This document shows, in pieces, positions 24,395-34,850 of a stretch of DNA of 64,000 nucleotides. The DNA comes from Lycorma delicatula. Taxonomy: Eukaryota > Arthropoda > Insecta > Hemiptera > Fulgoridae. The stretch's first letter is position 1. Each line of letters opens with the position of its first letter. The notes under the pieces are model-generated. The model was not told the origin of the DNA. It ran no database searches and saw only the letters and a list, made by a program, of their open reading frames with translations. The position numbers were made by a program, and so were the translations under genes. The stretch is taken from assembly GCF_047948215.1 (NCBI RefSeq), contig NC_134455.1, positions 298,443,647 to 298,507,646 of the forward strand, read 5' to 3'.

Positions 24395-25044
24395 TACAAA
24401 CAAGAGATACTTTAAAAATAAAGTTGAGCGTTTCACATGGATATACAATTAAGTTACGCTAATCTAATGTAAAGCCAATAAGTTTTGTTATAATTTTCTT
24501 TAGATTTTGTGAAATAACTTCAGTAGTGTATTGAAATGGCATATGTCAATTTAAAAAAAAAAATACTGCAAAGTAAAATAAGCCAAGTAGTTTAATTATC
24601 ATTATGAATAATAATATTATTATTATGGAACGAGTAATTATGGTTCAAAATCATCGGAAAATTGACAATGGAAATTGAACAGAAATATATTTGAAGTATT
24701 TATATATTTGATCAATACTTGATCTTTCTTAAACAAATATTGTTATAAATTATTATTTATAAAATTATATTTATACAATTATAATAACAATTGTAGTTGT
24801 TAATATTGTTTAATAAATTTTATAGAATCTTATTTTCGTTTCAAAATTGTGATTTGTTTTGAGTACATTGTATATTGCTTGTGACGATTATCAACAACTA
24901 AAATATAATTAAAGGAGGATATACAAAGCACATTTAATGTTATTTTATAACATAATAGTCATCATAAAATCCGATAATATTTAAAATTGCTATTACATAC
25001 TATCATCATATCAACTTTGAATTATGCAGCTGATTTCGTACAAG
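24395..25044. other. AT-rich noncoding DNA, nothing recognised
   Basis: No coding signal. It consists of A/T-rich sequence with short (TTA) patches. Confidence 0.55.
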
Positions 25045-26430
25045 TTTTTTTTTTGTCTTCAGTCATTTGACTGGTTTGATGCAGCTCTCCAAGATTCCCT
25101 TTCTAGTGCTAGTCGTTTCATTTCAGTATACCCTCTACATCCCACATCCCTAACAATTTGTTTTACATATTCCAAACGTGGCCTGCCTACACAATTTTTT
25201 CCTTCTACCTGTCCTTCCAATATTAAAGCGACTATTCCAGGATGCCTTAGTATGTGGCCTATAAGTCTGTCTCTTCTTTTAACTATATTTTTCCAAATGC
25301 TTCTTTGTTCATCTATTTGCCGCAATACCTCTTCATTTGTCACTTTATCCACCCATCTGATTTTTAACATTCTCCAATAGCACCACATTTCAAAAGCTTC
25401 TAATCTTTTCTTCTCAGATACTCCGATTGTCCAAGTTTCACTTCCATATAAAGCGACACTTCAAACATATACTTTCAAAAATCTTTTCCTAACATTAAAA
25501 TTAATGTTTGATGTAAACAGATTATATTTCTTACTGAAGGCTCGTTTCGCTTGTGCTATTCTTCATTTTGTATCGCTCCTGCTTCGTCCATCTTTAGTAA
25601 TTCTTCTTCCCAAATAACAAAAGTCTTCTTCCTCCATAATCTTTTCTCCTCCTATTTTCACATTCAGTGGTCCATCTTTGTTATTTCTACTACATTTCAT
25701 TACTTTTCTAAAACCACATTTTCTTCTAAATCCTTTTTACTCTCGGCTAGAATTAATATATCATCAGCAAATCGTAGCATCTTTATCTTTTCACCTTGTA
25801 CTATTACTCCGAATCTAAATTGTTCTTTAACATCATTAACTGCTAGTTCCACGTAAAGATTAAAAAGTAACAGAGATAGGGAACAGCCTTGTCGGACTCC
25901 CTTTCTTATTACGGCTTCTTTCTTATGTTCTTCAATTATTACTGTTACTGTTTGGTTCCTGTACATGATAGCAATTGTTCTTCTAACTCTGTATTTAAAC
26001 CCTAATTTTTTTAAAATGCTGAACATTTTATTTCAGTCTACGTTATCAAATGCCTTTTCTAGGTCTATAAACGTATGTTGGTTTGTTTTTCTTTAATCTT
26101 CCTTCTACTATTAATCTGAGGCCTAAAATTGCTTCCCTTGTCCCTATACTTTTCCTGAAACCAAATTGGTCTTCTCTTAACACTTCTTCCACTCTCCTCT
26201 CAATTCTTCTGTATAGAATTCTAGTTAAGATTTTTGATGCATGACTAGTTAAACTAATTGTTCTGTATTCTTCACATTTATCTGCCCCTGCTTTCTTTGG
26301 TATCATGAATACAACACTTTTTTTGAAGTCTGACGGAAATTCCCCTTTTTCATAGATATTACACACCAGTTTGTATAGTCTATCAATCGCTTCCTCACCT
26401 GCACTGCGCAGTACATTTGCACTGCGCATC
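25045..26430 (-). mobile_element. RTE-type LINE, copy B (5' truncated)
   Basis: A minus-strand copy of the family at 5.4-8.4 kb. Its 3' end is well preserved: CTGCATCAAACCAGTCAAAT then GACTGAAGACAAAAAAAAA, reading on the minus strand to 25045. It is truncated at about 26430, just inside RT, as expected when LINE reverse transcription stops early. It is the best preserved of the three copies. Confidence 0.87.
25059..26425 (-). pseudogene. RTE-type reverse transcriptase, copy B (partial)
   Basis: Minus-strand order: LRSAGEEAIDRLYKLVCNIY and SVVFMIPKKAG, then YRTISLTSHASKILTRILYR, DQFGFRKSIGTREAILGLRL (26046-26425); GVRQGCSLSLLLFNLYVELA and MLRFADDILILAESKKDLEE (25700-26026), where FADD keeps both catalytic Asp; then the post-RT tail MWCYWRMLKIRWVDKVTNEE and RLIGHILRHPGIVALILEG (25059-25388). 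A shift near 26.03-26.05 kb separates the first two blocks and another interval near 25.4-25.7 kb is eroded. No endonuclease is present. The enzyme would have copied its own RNA at a nicked target, but this copy is incomplete. Confidence 0.85.
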
Positions 26431-27039
26431 GTACAAGTTAGTTTAAAAAAAAACAAAAAAAACACCTTAATATTGGTAGATTCATTAGTATTTGACAGAA
26501 AGAACACTCTTTGCACTATTTTATATCAAAGTTTATATTACAGAATTTATTCGCTGATTAGTTCTTTTTTTGAATGTAAACTAAATTTATTTGTATGGAA
26601 TTCGTCCTCGCAGGCAAATTGTTGATAAATAAATAAAATATTAAAAAATGCTTATTTCCTTATGTTTTTAGTAAATATCCTTTGTATTTTATAGTTTCTT
26701 TCTATTTTTTGTTGTAAATTTATTTGTCTGAGTACAAACTAAGTGAAACTTCTGTTCAAAATGAACAGAGTTTTCATCAATATGCTTTCTGCAAGTGATA
26801 TCCGTAGGTATCTTATATTTATCAAACTTAATTTAATTTACAATTTAGTTTTTATTTTATTATTGTTTATTTTTTTTAAGTAAACCGAAAATAATGAGGA
26901 TCATTCAACTTTTGTACCATTGATAAAACTACTTTCAAGTAGAAAAAAATCGAAAAATCTTCGGAAAAAATGTAAATATTTATTCTGTACACAGAATATA
27001 TTAGGATACTTTTATAATGTATTCTAATCGTAAAAATAA
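26431..27039. other. AT-rich noncoding DNA, nothing recognised
   Basis: Spacer between RTE copy B and the unnamed repeat. No motif is supported. Confidence 0.55.
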
Positions 27040-27440
27040 TGGAATGGTCTACATAAACATATGTGCTAAAATGCTTCATTTGCGAGTTACAGCTAATGAA
27101 AGATTTCGCTCGGATTTCAGCTACCCCGGTGAAATGAGATCCTTCTGAAATTTTTAAGACGTTAATTAAGGGGCAGAATTAGTGAGCTCTTATGAAAAAT
27201 TAAACAAAATTTGTTTCAGAAGTTTCTGAAGAAGTACTACAGAAGTCTCTGCTGTGAGAAATACGGAATGAAAACCAATAAATTGGTGTAAAAAATCCCT
27301 GGTTTTGTGTTTGACGTAAAATACCTTTGTTAAATGAATAATAAACATATAAAAATATTTAAAAACCTTACAGAAAATTTAATTCTGAACAAAATGGTGT
27401 AACCTAAGTTGAATAAAACAAAGAAATGTTAGAAACATTA
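27040..27440 (+). repeat. unnamed interspersed repeat, copy 1
   Basis: This segment aligns along its whole length with 58520-58895. Shared phrases include AAAATGCTTC, GATTTCGCT-GGATTTCAGCT, CCCCGGTGAAATGAG, GACGTTAATTAAGG, a purine-rich middle, and near the end GTGTAACCTAAGTTGAATAA then AACAAAG. Orientation is the same in both. There is no open frame, no tRNA-like box and no clear terminal repeat. A related 55-60-base head occurs at both arms of the 42-43-kb fold-back. Confidence 0.75.
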
Positions 27441-29106
27441 CAATTTTGTTTACTAATTGTACATTAGACTAAAGTGGATTCTTCGAACTATACATGATAA
27501 ATGTTCAAAAATGAACCTACACATTTCTTGGCACCCTGTACTGCAATTGCTGCTCTTTTTAAAACAGATTTTAAGAAGTTCTCGGTAGAAATTCGTGATT
27601 AACTCCGAATATATAGATATTTATATACAAAATACTACTGTTATATTTAGTACATATACTTTTAGCATCTAATTCTTTGATTTAAACATTGTTAGTTTAA
27701 TAATTACATTATTTGCTGTCCTTTTCCTAATCTATTATACTGTATAACCAGTATGTGTGTAAAGATGAGAATATAATTTATAATTTCGTGTTTAGGCGTT
27801 TATTTACACAAAAAAAATAATAAATCAAATGTTTAAAATTTTGTTGTTGATTGTATGTTTGATATTTTACCTGATTACTGCAACTTAGTAAAAACCTGCT
27901 AGAATGATTAAAGGATGAATGGTTAGTAGGATGAATTAATTAAATGTTTCGTATTTGCAGAATGGAATTTCATCTTAATATTTTCTCATTTTAAAATTTT
28001 CCTAGATGATTCAATTTTCTAATTAATTAAATTTTTTTCACTTTCCTACCTTGAGTACTTGTAATTATTTTTCTTATAAAAAATAGTAAAATTAAGGAAA
28101 ACAATTATAAGTATCTTTTTTTTTAAATAAATAAAAAGGAGTTATTAATAGTTTTATTGTATATGCAAAATCCACTTCTTTCTGATGTTTAATATTTTTA
28201 TAAATTTTTTTAGTTGAAACAAAACTTAGTCTTAAATTAAATACAAAACCACTCAATGAAAAACTGTAGGGTTTATATTTTATTTAATCAAATATTTATA
28301 AAATAAATTTCAGATATTATCAAATAATGGAAATTTTTTTTTTTTTAATAATTAATATTTTTATTATACTTTATTTTTTAGATAAATAAAATCATCCCAG
28401 CACTTTCTAATTCGATAAATACTGTTTAGAAAAAGAATATAAGACATGATGTAATTAAAGAATTAGGAAAACAAGTAAATGCAGTAACAGTCCCAAAAAA
28501 ACTTTGCTAAGTTTCTTAAGGAAGCTTATCTCATTTTAATGGAATTACAATTACTGGACCTTTACCCATGATTTCAGATTACTTATTTTAAAATTATGAA
28601 AGATGTAAAAACTTTGAGATTGATTGCTTTAAGATTTTTAAAAAAATATAAAATAAAAGGCATTTTTGTATTATTTACATAAAACTAACGTAGCTAAATT
28701 TTTTAATACCTTTACATTTTTCAATATAAAAATAAATTGTTGAGCTGCTGTTAAAAACCATTCAAGAACAAATATCTTCAGCTATTTCTGCTGTAAATAT
28801 AACAAGCAGCATTCCATGAATTTATTAAATTACTAACAGTTTTAGCTATGGACAAGTATTAAATAAAAAAAAAAAAGATTTTTTTAGATACATTGAAATT
28901 TAAAATAAAGGGGTTAAACGAGTAGTATTTATAATATTACAATATAATTGTAAAAAATAGGCAATCAAACAATTAGGATAATAATAAAATTATTTTAGAA
29001 AGTAAGGAAATTTTAAGAACAGAACAGAAACTCTAATCAATGTAATGGAAGTAATAGAAATAATTGTTATTAGAAAAATAAAAGCATTAATAATAATAAT
29101 AATAAT
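27441..29106. other. AT-rich noncoding DNA
   Basis: No supported gene. It ends with a (TAA)n run at about 29085-29104 that immediately precedes the GC-richer LINE, and may be target or tail-related. Confidence 0.55.
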
Positions 29107-29647
29107 GCCCTGAGGTAGATAATCCCCACGTCCGGAACACAACATCTATGTTCCACGTCCAGGGCGGCAACAGCTGTACTCACGTGCATTACATATAGCT
29201 GGCTAACGGGGTTCCGAGTATTGTTTCTCGGATATACTTTTCTCGGCCGATTTTCATCTGCAGGTCGAAATAGAGAACTGGATTTCGCGGCCACCTGCAG
29301 ATACGAAATTTTTACTGATTATGGAAATGGATTGATACTGCTTTTAGAGCTGGCGATGTGGCGGCCACGGTCGAAGTTATTTGCAGGTGTAACGGAGACC
29401 TTTCGTTGTCCACATGCCCCCCGCGATGGCAAGCATGTAGTTAAGGTGCCCATGTTGTTCGGAGCATGGGAGCCCTGAAAGCCTCGGTGTGTAAGGGCCT
29501 GGAGTCAGTGCAGAGACTGCGCATCCGCTCTCTGCCAGGACATATGCCGGTTCCACCGGAGTACCGGAACGGACCTCCAGGGTTGGTAGCCCTGGAGTGG
29601 GGGTGTTACCCGGCGGCTAGCCTTACTACAGAAGGGATTGATTGTTC

Positions 29648-30790
29648 ATGCAAACTGAACAACTAAACGTGGCAGAGGGTTCACGTAAACACCCTCGTTT
29701 AGAACCAGCCGTTTCGCTTGAGGCAAAACGGAGAAAAAGTGCAGAGTCAAGAAAAATTGAGATTGACGCTAGGAAAAGCTTACAAAAAGCTATTTTTAAA
29801 AGTAGTAATGTACCGAAACCCAAATACTTGGTCATTACAAAGGAAGATGGAAATTTCTCGAGGGTGAGTCCTTTTCTCATCGCTCGGGAGATAACCAAAT
29901 GCGCTGGTGGCCCTGTAAAAGAAATAAGGAAGACCTTCATGGGACTTCATGTTGAGACTGTAAATGATGTTCAGTCTCAAAAGATTTTACGGCTTAAAAA
30001 GATTGGAGAACTGGCTGTACATGTCGATCCCCACGGTACGCTCAACACCTCAAGAGGTGTGGTCGTCTGTCGGGATCTTCTAAATTGCACGGAGCAAGAA
30101 ATTGTTGAGGAGTTGTCATCGCAGGGAGAAATTGAGTGTCGCCGATTGAACATGAGGAGGAATGGCGAAGTCCTACCTTCAACCTCTCATGTTCTCACAT
30201 TTAACCGGCCTACCTTGCCGGAGAAGATTAGAGCGGGGATACATCGATTGGATGTGCGGGCATTTATCCCGCAACCAATGCGATGCTTCAAGTGCCAACG
30301 TTTTGGCCACACCGATATCAAATGTGAGAACGCAAATATGCGTGTACGGCGAAGAGGTGCATGAGGGAGAGCCGTGTAAAGAGCACCCTACATGCATCAA
30401 TTGCAAGGGACAGCATTCATGTAGATCCAGGAATTGTCTTGTCTACAAAGAAGAAGTAGGTGTGCAGGAAGATTTTTAACGCCTGCAAACCTAGAGCAAC
30501 AACATCTTATGCTCAGGCTGCGCCTACTGTTCCTGCTCCTGCTCCAATTGCTGTAGATGAGACTCAAATTATAAATAAACTTGCGCCTACTTCGGCTAAC
30601 ATGATTGAGAGGATCATCGAAAAAAAGATGAAACCTTTCAGCAATAAAGAATTTGTTAAGCCAAATGTAGTGGTACAGCCTGCTGAAGATAAATCGGTAA
30701 AAGTGAAAGTTGCTCTTGCAGAAAAGAAAACGGACGCCAAACCAGAAAGTCAAGTCCGTCTCAGTGAGATTATTCATGACAAGAAAGAGT
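29648..30790 (+). pseudogene. LINE ORF1 (Gag-like nucleic-acid-binding protein) remnant
   Basis: From ATG 29648 the product starts MQTEQLNVAE. A basic region (EAKRRKSAESRKIEI) precedes a globular segment that includes YLVITKEDGNFSRVSPFLIA and RGVVVCRDLLNCTEQEIVEE. At about residues 210-225 lies a CCHC zinc knuckle, CFKCQRFGHTDIKC. A frameshift near 30.34 kb moves the second and third knuckles (CVYGEEVHEGEPCKEHPTC, then CINCKGQHSCRSRNC) to another frame, ending at TAA 30477-30479. A further frame from 30460 gives SYAQAAP and a Pro/Ala-rich tail. In intact elements this protein coats the element RNA. It is dead here because of the frameshifts. Confidence 0.83.
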
Positions 30791-31562
30791 ATATGAATGA
30801 CCGTACCTTCCAAGTTTGCGTCAAAAATGAATATTCATGTGAAAGAATCTTGGAAAATGGCATACCGCAGGGTTCGCCGTTGAGCGGTACCTTGTTTACC
30901 ATTGACATTAATAAATTGATACTAGCCATTCCAGTAGAAATCAGCAAAAGCGTCTATGTTGATGATCTGGCAATTGTGTATGCCAGCAACAAGACTGTAT
31001 AGTGAGGTACAAATTGCAACGAGCGATTAATGCTCTAAATGAAGTTGCAAGGAATAACGGATTCCTATTCTCACCAGAAAAAACGTGCTGTGTACAATTT
31101 TGTAGGAAGAGTCCTCATCAAAGTCCTGCGTTGACAATTGATGATAATCCAATACAATATAAAGACAGCGTAAGATATTTAGGACTAGTATTGCATAAAT
31201 CCCTTACATGGGGATTACATATACAGGACTTGAGTGATAGATGCAAAATAGCCCTAAACATTATAAAATGTTTATCGAACTTAAATTGGGGCTCAGACAA
31301 AGAGACATTATTGAGATTGTATAAAGCATTGGTTCAATCTAAACTAGACTACGGATGTATCGTATATTCATCCGCTAGAAAGTCGCACTTAAGAAAGTTT
31401 GACGTTGTTCATAATAGCGGAATAAGATTTGCAACAGGCGCTTCCCGCACAAGTCCGGCGGCTAGTCTGATGTCTGAAGCCGGAATAATGCCACTACATT
31501 ATAGAAGAGAGATCCTTTTGTTAAGATATGCAGCAAATGTATGGGTTTCCCTGCCCATATAA
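30790..31562 (+). pseudogene. Jockey/I-type reverse transcriptase, C-terminal half
   Basis: The sequence enters RT abruptly at MNDRTFQVCV, then NGIPQGSPLSGTLFTIDINK and SVYVDDLAIVYAS, where VDD retains the catalytic Asp pair. A TAG at 30999-31001 with a one-base shift is followed in the next frame by QRAINALNEVARNNGFLFSP, VRYLGLVLHKSLTWGLHIQD, LRLYKALVQSKLDYGCIVYS and PLHYRREILLLRYAANVW, the thumb and connection regions. The first catalytic Asp motif and everything N-terminal are deleted. A single open frame (30460-31001) runs from the Gag tail straight into RT. Confidence 0.85.
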
Positions 31563-31679
31563 ATAATAAATTGTTTACGAATCATCCTATGGCTGCAGTA
31601 TATGAACATCGTGCTACCTATTCCAGACCAGCCGGAATTAGGTACCACGAATGAAGAAGAAAATATGAAATTGTTATAC

Positions 31680-32632
31680 CAGAGACACTAGCAATTTCTA
31701 CTAGAGAAATACCGCCATGGCTCTTGCCAGCGGTAAATATAAATTTGGATCTCTCTCAAGGAGAAAGAAAAAAGAAACCAGCAGTGATCATCCAACAGGA
31801 ATTTTTGGCAACCGTCAGTAGTTACGAAGAACATATCAGAATTTATACTGACGGTTCTAAAACCGAACATGGTGTTGGATGCTCAATATATGTAAATGGA
31901 GAAGCCCACTTTTGGAAACTGCCAGATGTGGCCAGTGTCTACACGGCAGAACTCACTGCAATTCAGCAAGCTCTTCGCTATACTGAACACTATTGCGAAG
32001 AGGGAGTGTTAATATGTTCCGATTATTTAAGTGCACTTGTCGCAATTCGGAACAAAAACATTAAGGATGTCCTAATTGCAAACATCCTGTCCATTTTATA
32101 CGTTCTAAAACAACGAGGACAGCCTTGCGTATTTGTATGGACTCTGGGGCATGCTGGTATTACAGGTAATGAAATCGCAGACGAAGCTGCCAGAAAGACA
32201 ACAGTCTGCGATGATTTGGATACATTTCCTATAAGAGTGGCAGATGTTAAAAACCGTCTAACATACATAGTAAAAAACAAGTGGAACGCTGAATGGAGGA
32301 GTTTAAATACAAAATTAAACTCAGTTAAAACTTCTCCTTATAAATGGAAAAGCGACTTTAAGTTGACTTAACAAATAGCGGTGACCAGACTTAGAATCGG
32401 TCACACGCGATTAACAAATTTATATATGTTAACCGGCGAAGTGAGACCAATGTGCGGTGTTTGTAATAAAACACTGTCAATCACGCATCTAATAAAAGAG
32501 TGTACCATATATGAGGACCTCAGAAAGAGGTTCCGTCTTACAAATAATATTAGTGCTGATCTGGATAATGGGAATGAAGAAAATATAGTTGCATTTTTAC
32601 ACGCCAGTGGACTTCTTAAAAGTCTATAAAAT
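31680..32632 (+). pseudogene. LINE RNase H domain and C-terminal Cys/His patch
   Basis: Frame 31724-32371 extends upstream through LAISTREIPPWLLPAVNINL to a stop near 31.65 kb. RNase H motifs in order: IRIYTDGSKTEHGVG (Asp), YTAELTAIQQALR (Glu), VLICSDYLSALVA (Asp), then FVWTLGHAGITGNEIADEAA (His and Asp). All four metal-ligand positions look intact. A TAA at 32369-32371 interrupts the frame; it resumes in frame as VTRLRIGHTRLTNLYM and a Cys/His patch CGVCNKTLSITHLIKEC, ending at TAA 32627-32629. In the full element RNase H removes the RNA template strand during cDNA synthesis. Confidence 0.87.
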
Positions 32633-32900
32633 GGAAGTTTAAAGCTGTGGTAAAAGATACTCTAAGCGGTAGTTTTATATATACGTATAAGGGAGTCTCG
32701 AAGCGTGGCACGTATAGTGACGGGAGGTAGCCCTCTTGCCTAGGCCATTTTGGCTCACCTGCATTCAAGAGCAGTGAGTCGGGGTGTGTCCGATGATGGC
32801 ATGGGGGACCCTCAAGGGCGACTTCTTAAAAGTCTATAAAATGAAAGTTTAAAGCTGTGATAAAAGAATCTCTAAGCGGTAGTTTATATATATATATATA
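32609..32900 (+). repeat. direct repeat at 210-bp offset in LINE 3' region
   Basis: GACTTCTTAAAAGTCTATAA at 32610 recurs at 32820, and the match continues for about 80 bases through AAGCTGTG-TAAAAGA and CTAAGCGGTAGTTT. The roughly 130 bases between are GC-rich (for example GACGGGAGGTAGCCCTCTTG) and unlike the rest of the tail. The other family copy near 22.04 kb shows only one such block before the hAT break. The second repeat runs into a (TA)n tract at about 32885-32906. Confidence 0.85.
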
Positions 32901-33359
32901 TATATAAAGAAAGAAAGAAATGGTATTGATAAGTTTAATTTTAATTTCATGGTCTTTTGAGAACCTTATCTCAAATTTTAATATCGGGGCCCTTTACACC
33001 CCGTAAGTGTTTGTGATTGTCCTTGTCTTTCATGTCTTAAATGTTTTGTGTAGTTTGTGCTTTTAAATAAAATGTAAGGGCCCTTTACACCCTTACATAT
33101 GACAATCCAGATGGTGATAAAAATTACTTTTATAGAATATGACGAGGGCTAATGACCTTAGCAGTCGATGCCCGTAAAAATTCAGGTAAACAAAAATAAA
33201 AATAAAAATAAAAATAATAATAATCTAAGAAAGTCACAGAATTGGTTTAATAATTTTTTTATAAAAGTTTTAAACATTGAATATTTCAACCAATAATAAG
33301 ATTAACGACGGTAAAGATAAATTGGATATATTTCATAAAAACAATTAGAAAATAGTAAA

Positions 33360-33712
33360 CAGTCACAAGTTTTGCATTCCTGTCACCTCCCGCAACGTAG
33401 CAACAACCTATTGAGTTGAAGTACTCAAAATTCATGTCATCCATGATCGAGTGACAAGGAAGACAGTAGATAGCTGAAAGTCTTAGGAGCCCAAGCCAGT
33501 CTAATACTTCAACTGAGGTTGCTTTAATGAATTTGGTCCTAAATGGTGGAACCTGAATATGCTTTATCACATTTTTGTTCAGAAGTGCAGTACCCCATTG
33601 TGCCATACAATCAGAGTGGTTATTTGCATACACTGTCCTAGCTTCGATTACTCAAGTAGTTGGGGTTAGTAAAATGAATTTCTGAAATAAAAACATCATG
33701 TAGTTCGGTTAG
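33360..33712 (-). pseudogene. Jockey-type endonuclease N-terminal part, inverted
   Basis: On the minus strand, HDVFISEIHFTNPNYL (about 33650-33700) corresponds to the LLISETHFT motif with catalytic Glu. Further on, FIKATSVEVLDWLGLLRLSA, IYCLPCHSIMDD and YVAGGDRNAK match the usual IAVYCPPRH and IAGGDYNAKH motifs. The Glu of ISE and the GGD-N-AK residues are kept. Short shifts occur between the blocks. It would nick chromosomal DNA in an intact element. Here it is a fragment in the opposite orientation to its RT. Confidence 0.72.
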
Positions 33713-33734
33713 GTCGAACTACTACCGGTAATGC

Positions 33735-34850
33735 CTTGCTTGGGTTCCTCTCATCGGCTCGTAATACATTATATATATCAACACTCATTCAGGAGTACCA
33801 CAAGTTTCAGTTGGGTCCGATTTTATATTTTATCTTCACTGCAGACCTTCCCAATCCAGTCTATATCATAATTGCGTCGTCCATTTCGAATGACACAGGA
33901 ATCTTGGTGGTCGATAGAAGATGCTCTAGTCTTGGATAAACTGCAATTTGTATTGCATGTTATTTGTGGATGTTATATGCACTGGATGTACCTGTGGTTG
34001 CGTAAATGGAAGATAAGAGTCAATCCTTCTAAGTCAAATCACGTGTCGTTTACGATGAGAAAAGGTGATTGCGCTCGATTCCACATGGATAATATTTATA
34101 TCTCTGATACAAAAACCGTATGGTAAATGGATTTTCATCTAGAGGAAGCAATTAATCACTAGGTTTATGCTGATGTACTGGTTGCTGGGCAGGAAATCTC
34201 ATTAATCTCTGTCAAATTAATTATTGTTGTATAAGGTATTCCTGAAACCGATATGGAACTGTGTTACGCAATTATTGGGAACAATTTGCCACAGCAAAAT
34301 TGAGGTCATCCAGCGATCTCAAAACAAAATATTGTACTAAGGATTATAATGTAAGCGCCGTGGTTCATAAGGAACAATAGGTCCAACAATACTCACATCA
34401 TCCATTCACGACTTCTACACCCACAGAAAATTTGTGTGTGGTATATAATTTCCAGGGAAAGAATAATTAGCCCACCGGACTGGTCTAGTGATTAACTCGT
34501 CATCGCAAATCAGCTGATTTCAAAGTCGAGAGTTCTAAGTTCAAATCCTAGTAAAGGCTACTTTTGTGTGGATTTGAACACTAGATCATGGATACCGGTG
34601 TTCTTTGGTGGTTGGGTTTCAATTAACCACATATCTCAGTTAAAGTCCACCTGCGACTGAACAAGATTATACTTCATTTACATCCATACATATCATCCTC
34701 ATTCATTCTCTGTAGTAATACCTTGTGGTGGTTCCGGATGCTTAACAGAACAAGAGAGGCAAAGAATAATTGCCCACATATCCTTTGAAAATACTTTTAA
34801 TGGAGACCTTTACCAAGAACTTGTAATACAATTTAGAATTAAGTGTGCGG
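33735..34850 (+). pseudogene. Jockey-type reverse transcriptase remnant, split by a SINE
   Basis: In shifting plus-strand frames: LGPILYFIFTADLPNPVYII, then IIASSISND (normally FADDTG, here degraded) and GILVV, LDKLQFVL, LRKWKIRVNPSKSNHVSFTM and RKGDCARFHMDNIYI. Then AVLKPIWNYG-like and SKIEVIQRSQNKIL, with APWFIRNN-like sequence, at 34.24-34.40 kb. After the SINE, RIIAHISFENTFNGDLYQEL continues at 34.77-34.84 kb. The catalytic site is destroyed. The end abuts the mariner-like fragment. Confidence 0.75.
34458..34771 (+). mobile_element. tRNA-derived SINE with 11-bp target-site duplication
   Basis: AAAGAATAATT at 34458-34468 is repeated at 34761-34771, bracketing a SINE at 34469-34760. The body starts GCCCACCGGACTGGTCTAG (A-box-like, 34480-34492) and carries AAGTTCAAATCC (B box, 34537-34548), then a non-tRNA body with TGGATACCGGTGTTCTTTGG and TTTCAATTAACCACA, and an A/G-rich end. 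Removing it restores the Jockey frame region. It relies on LINE machinery in trans. Another copy is at 62.02 kb. Confidence 0.88.

Larger units (their letters stand above)
29107..33205 (+). mobile_element. I/Jockey-like LINE with RNase H, internally deleted
   Basis: A plus-strand element, clearly GC-richer than its flanks. It comprises a 5' untranslated region of about 540 bases (29107-29647, starting CCCTGAGGTAGATAATCCCC), ORF1/Gag with zinc knuckles (29648-30479 plus tail), RT from mid-domain onward (about 30790-31562), RNase H (31.68-32.37 kb), a C-terminal Cys/His patch, and a 3' region ending in GGGCTAATGACCTTAGCAGT and an (AAAAT)n/(AAT)n tail. The endonuclease and the first half of RT are missing, so this is an internal deletion derivative. 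The intact 5' start and 3' tail argue against simple 5' truncation. A second copy lies at 21.3-23.8 kb. Confidence 0.88.
33286..34850. mobile_element. Jockey-like LINE with inverted 5' segment (twin-priming layout)
   Basis: Endonuclease sequence reads on the minus strand (33360-33712) and is immediately followed by RT sequence of the same style on the plus strand (33735-34850). Because endonuclease lies upstream of RT in such elements, this is [inverted 5' part][sense 3' part], the arrangement produced by twin priming during target-primed reverse transcription. The breakpoint lies at about 33.71-33.74 kb. The sense part is interrupted by a SINE. Confidence 0.68.

Noticed and set aside
29221..29478. 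85-codon frame in the LINE 5' region
   Set aside because: Lies in the GC-rich untranslated leader, has no known LINE protein motif and precedes the recognisable ORF1.
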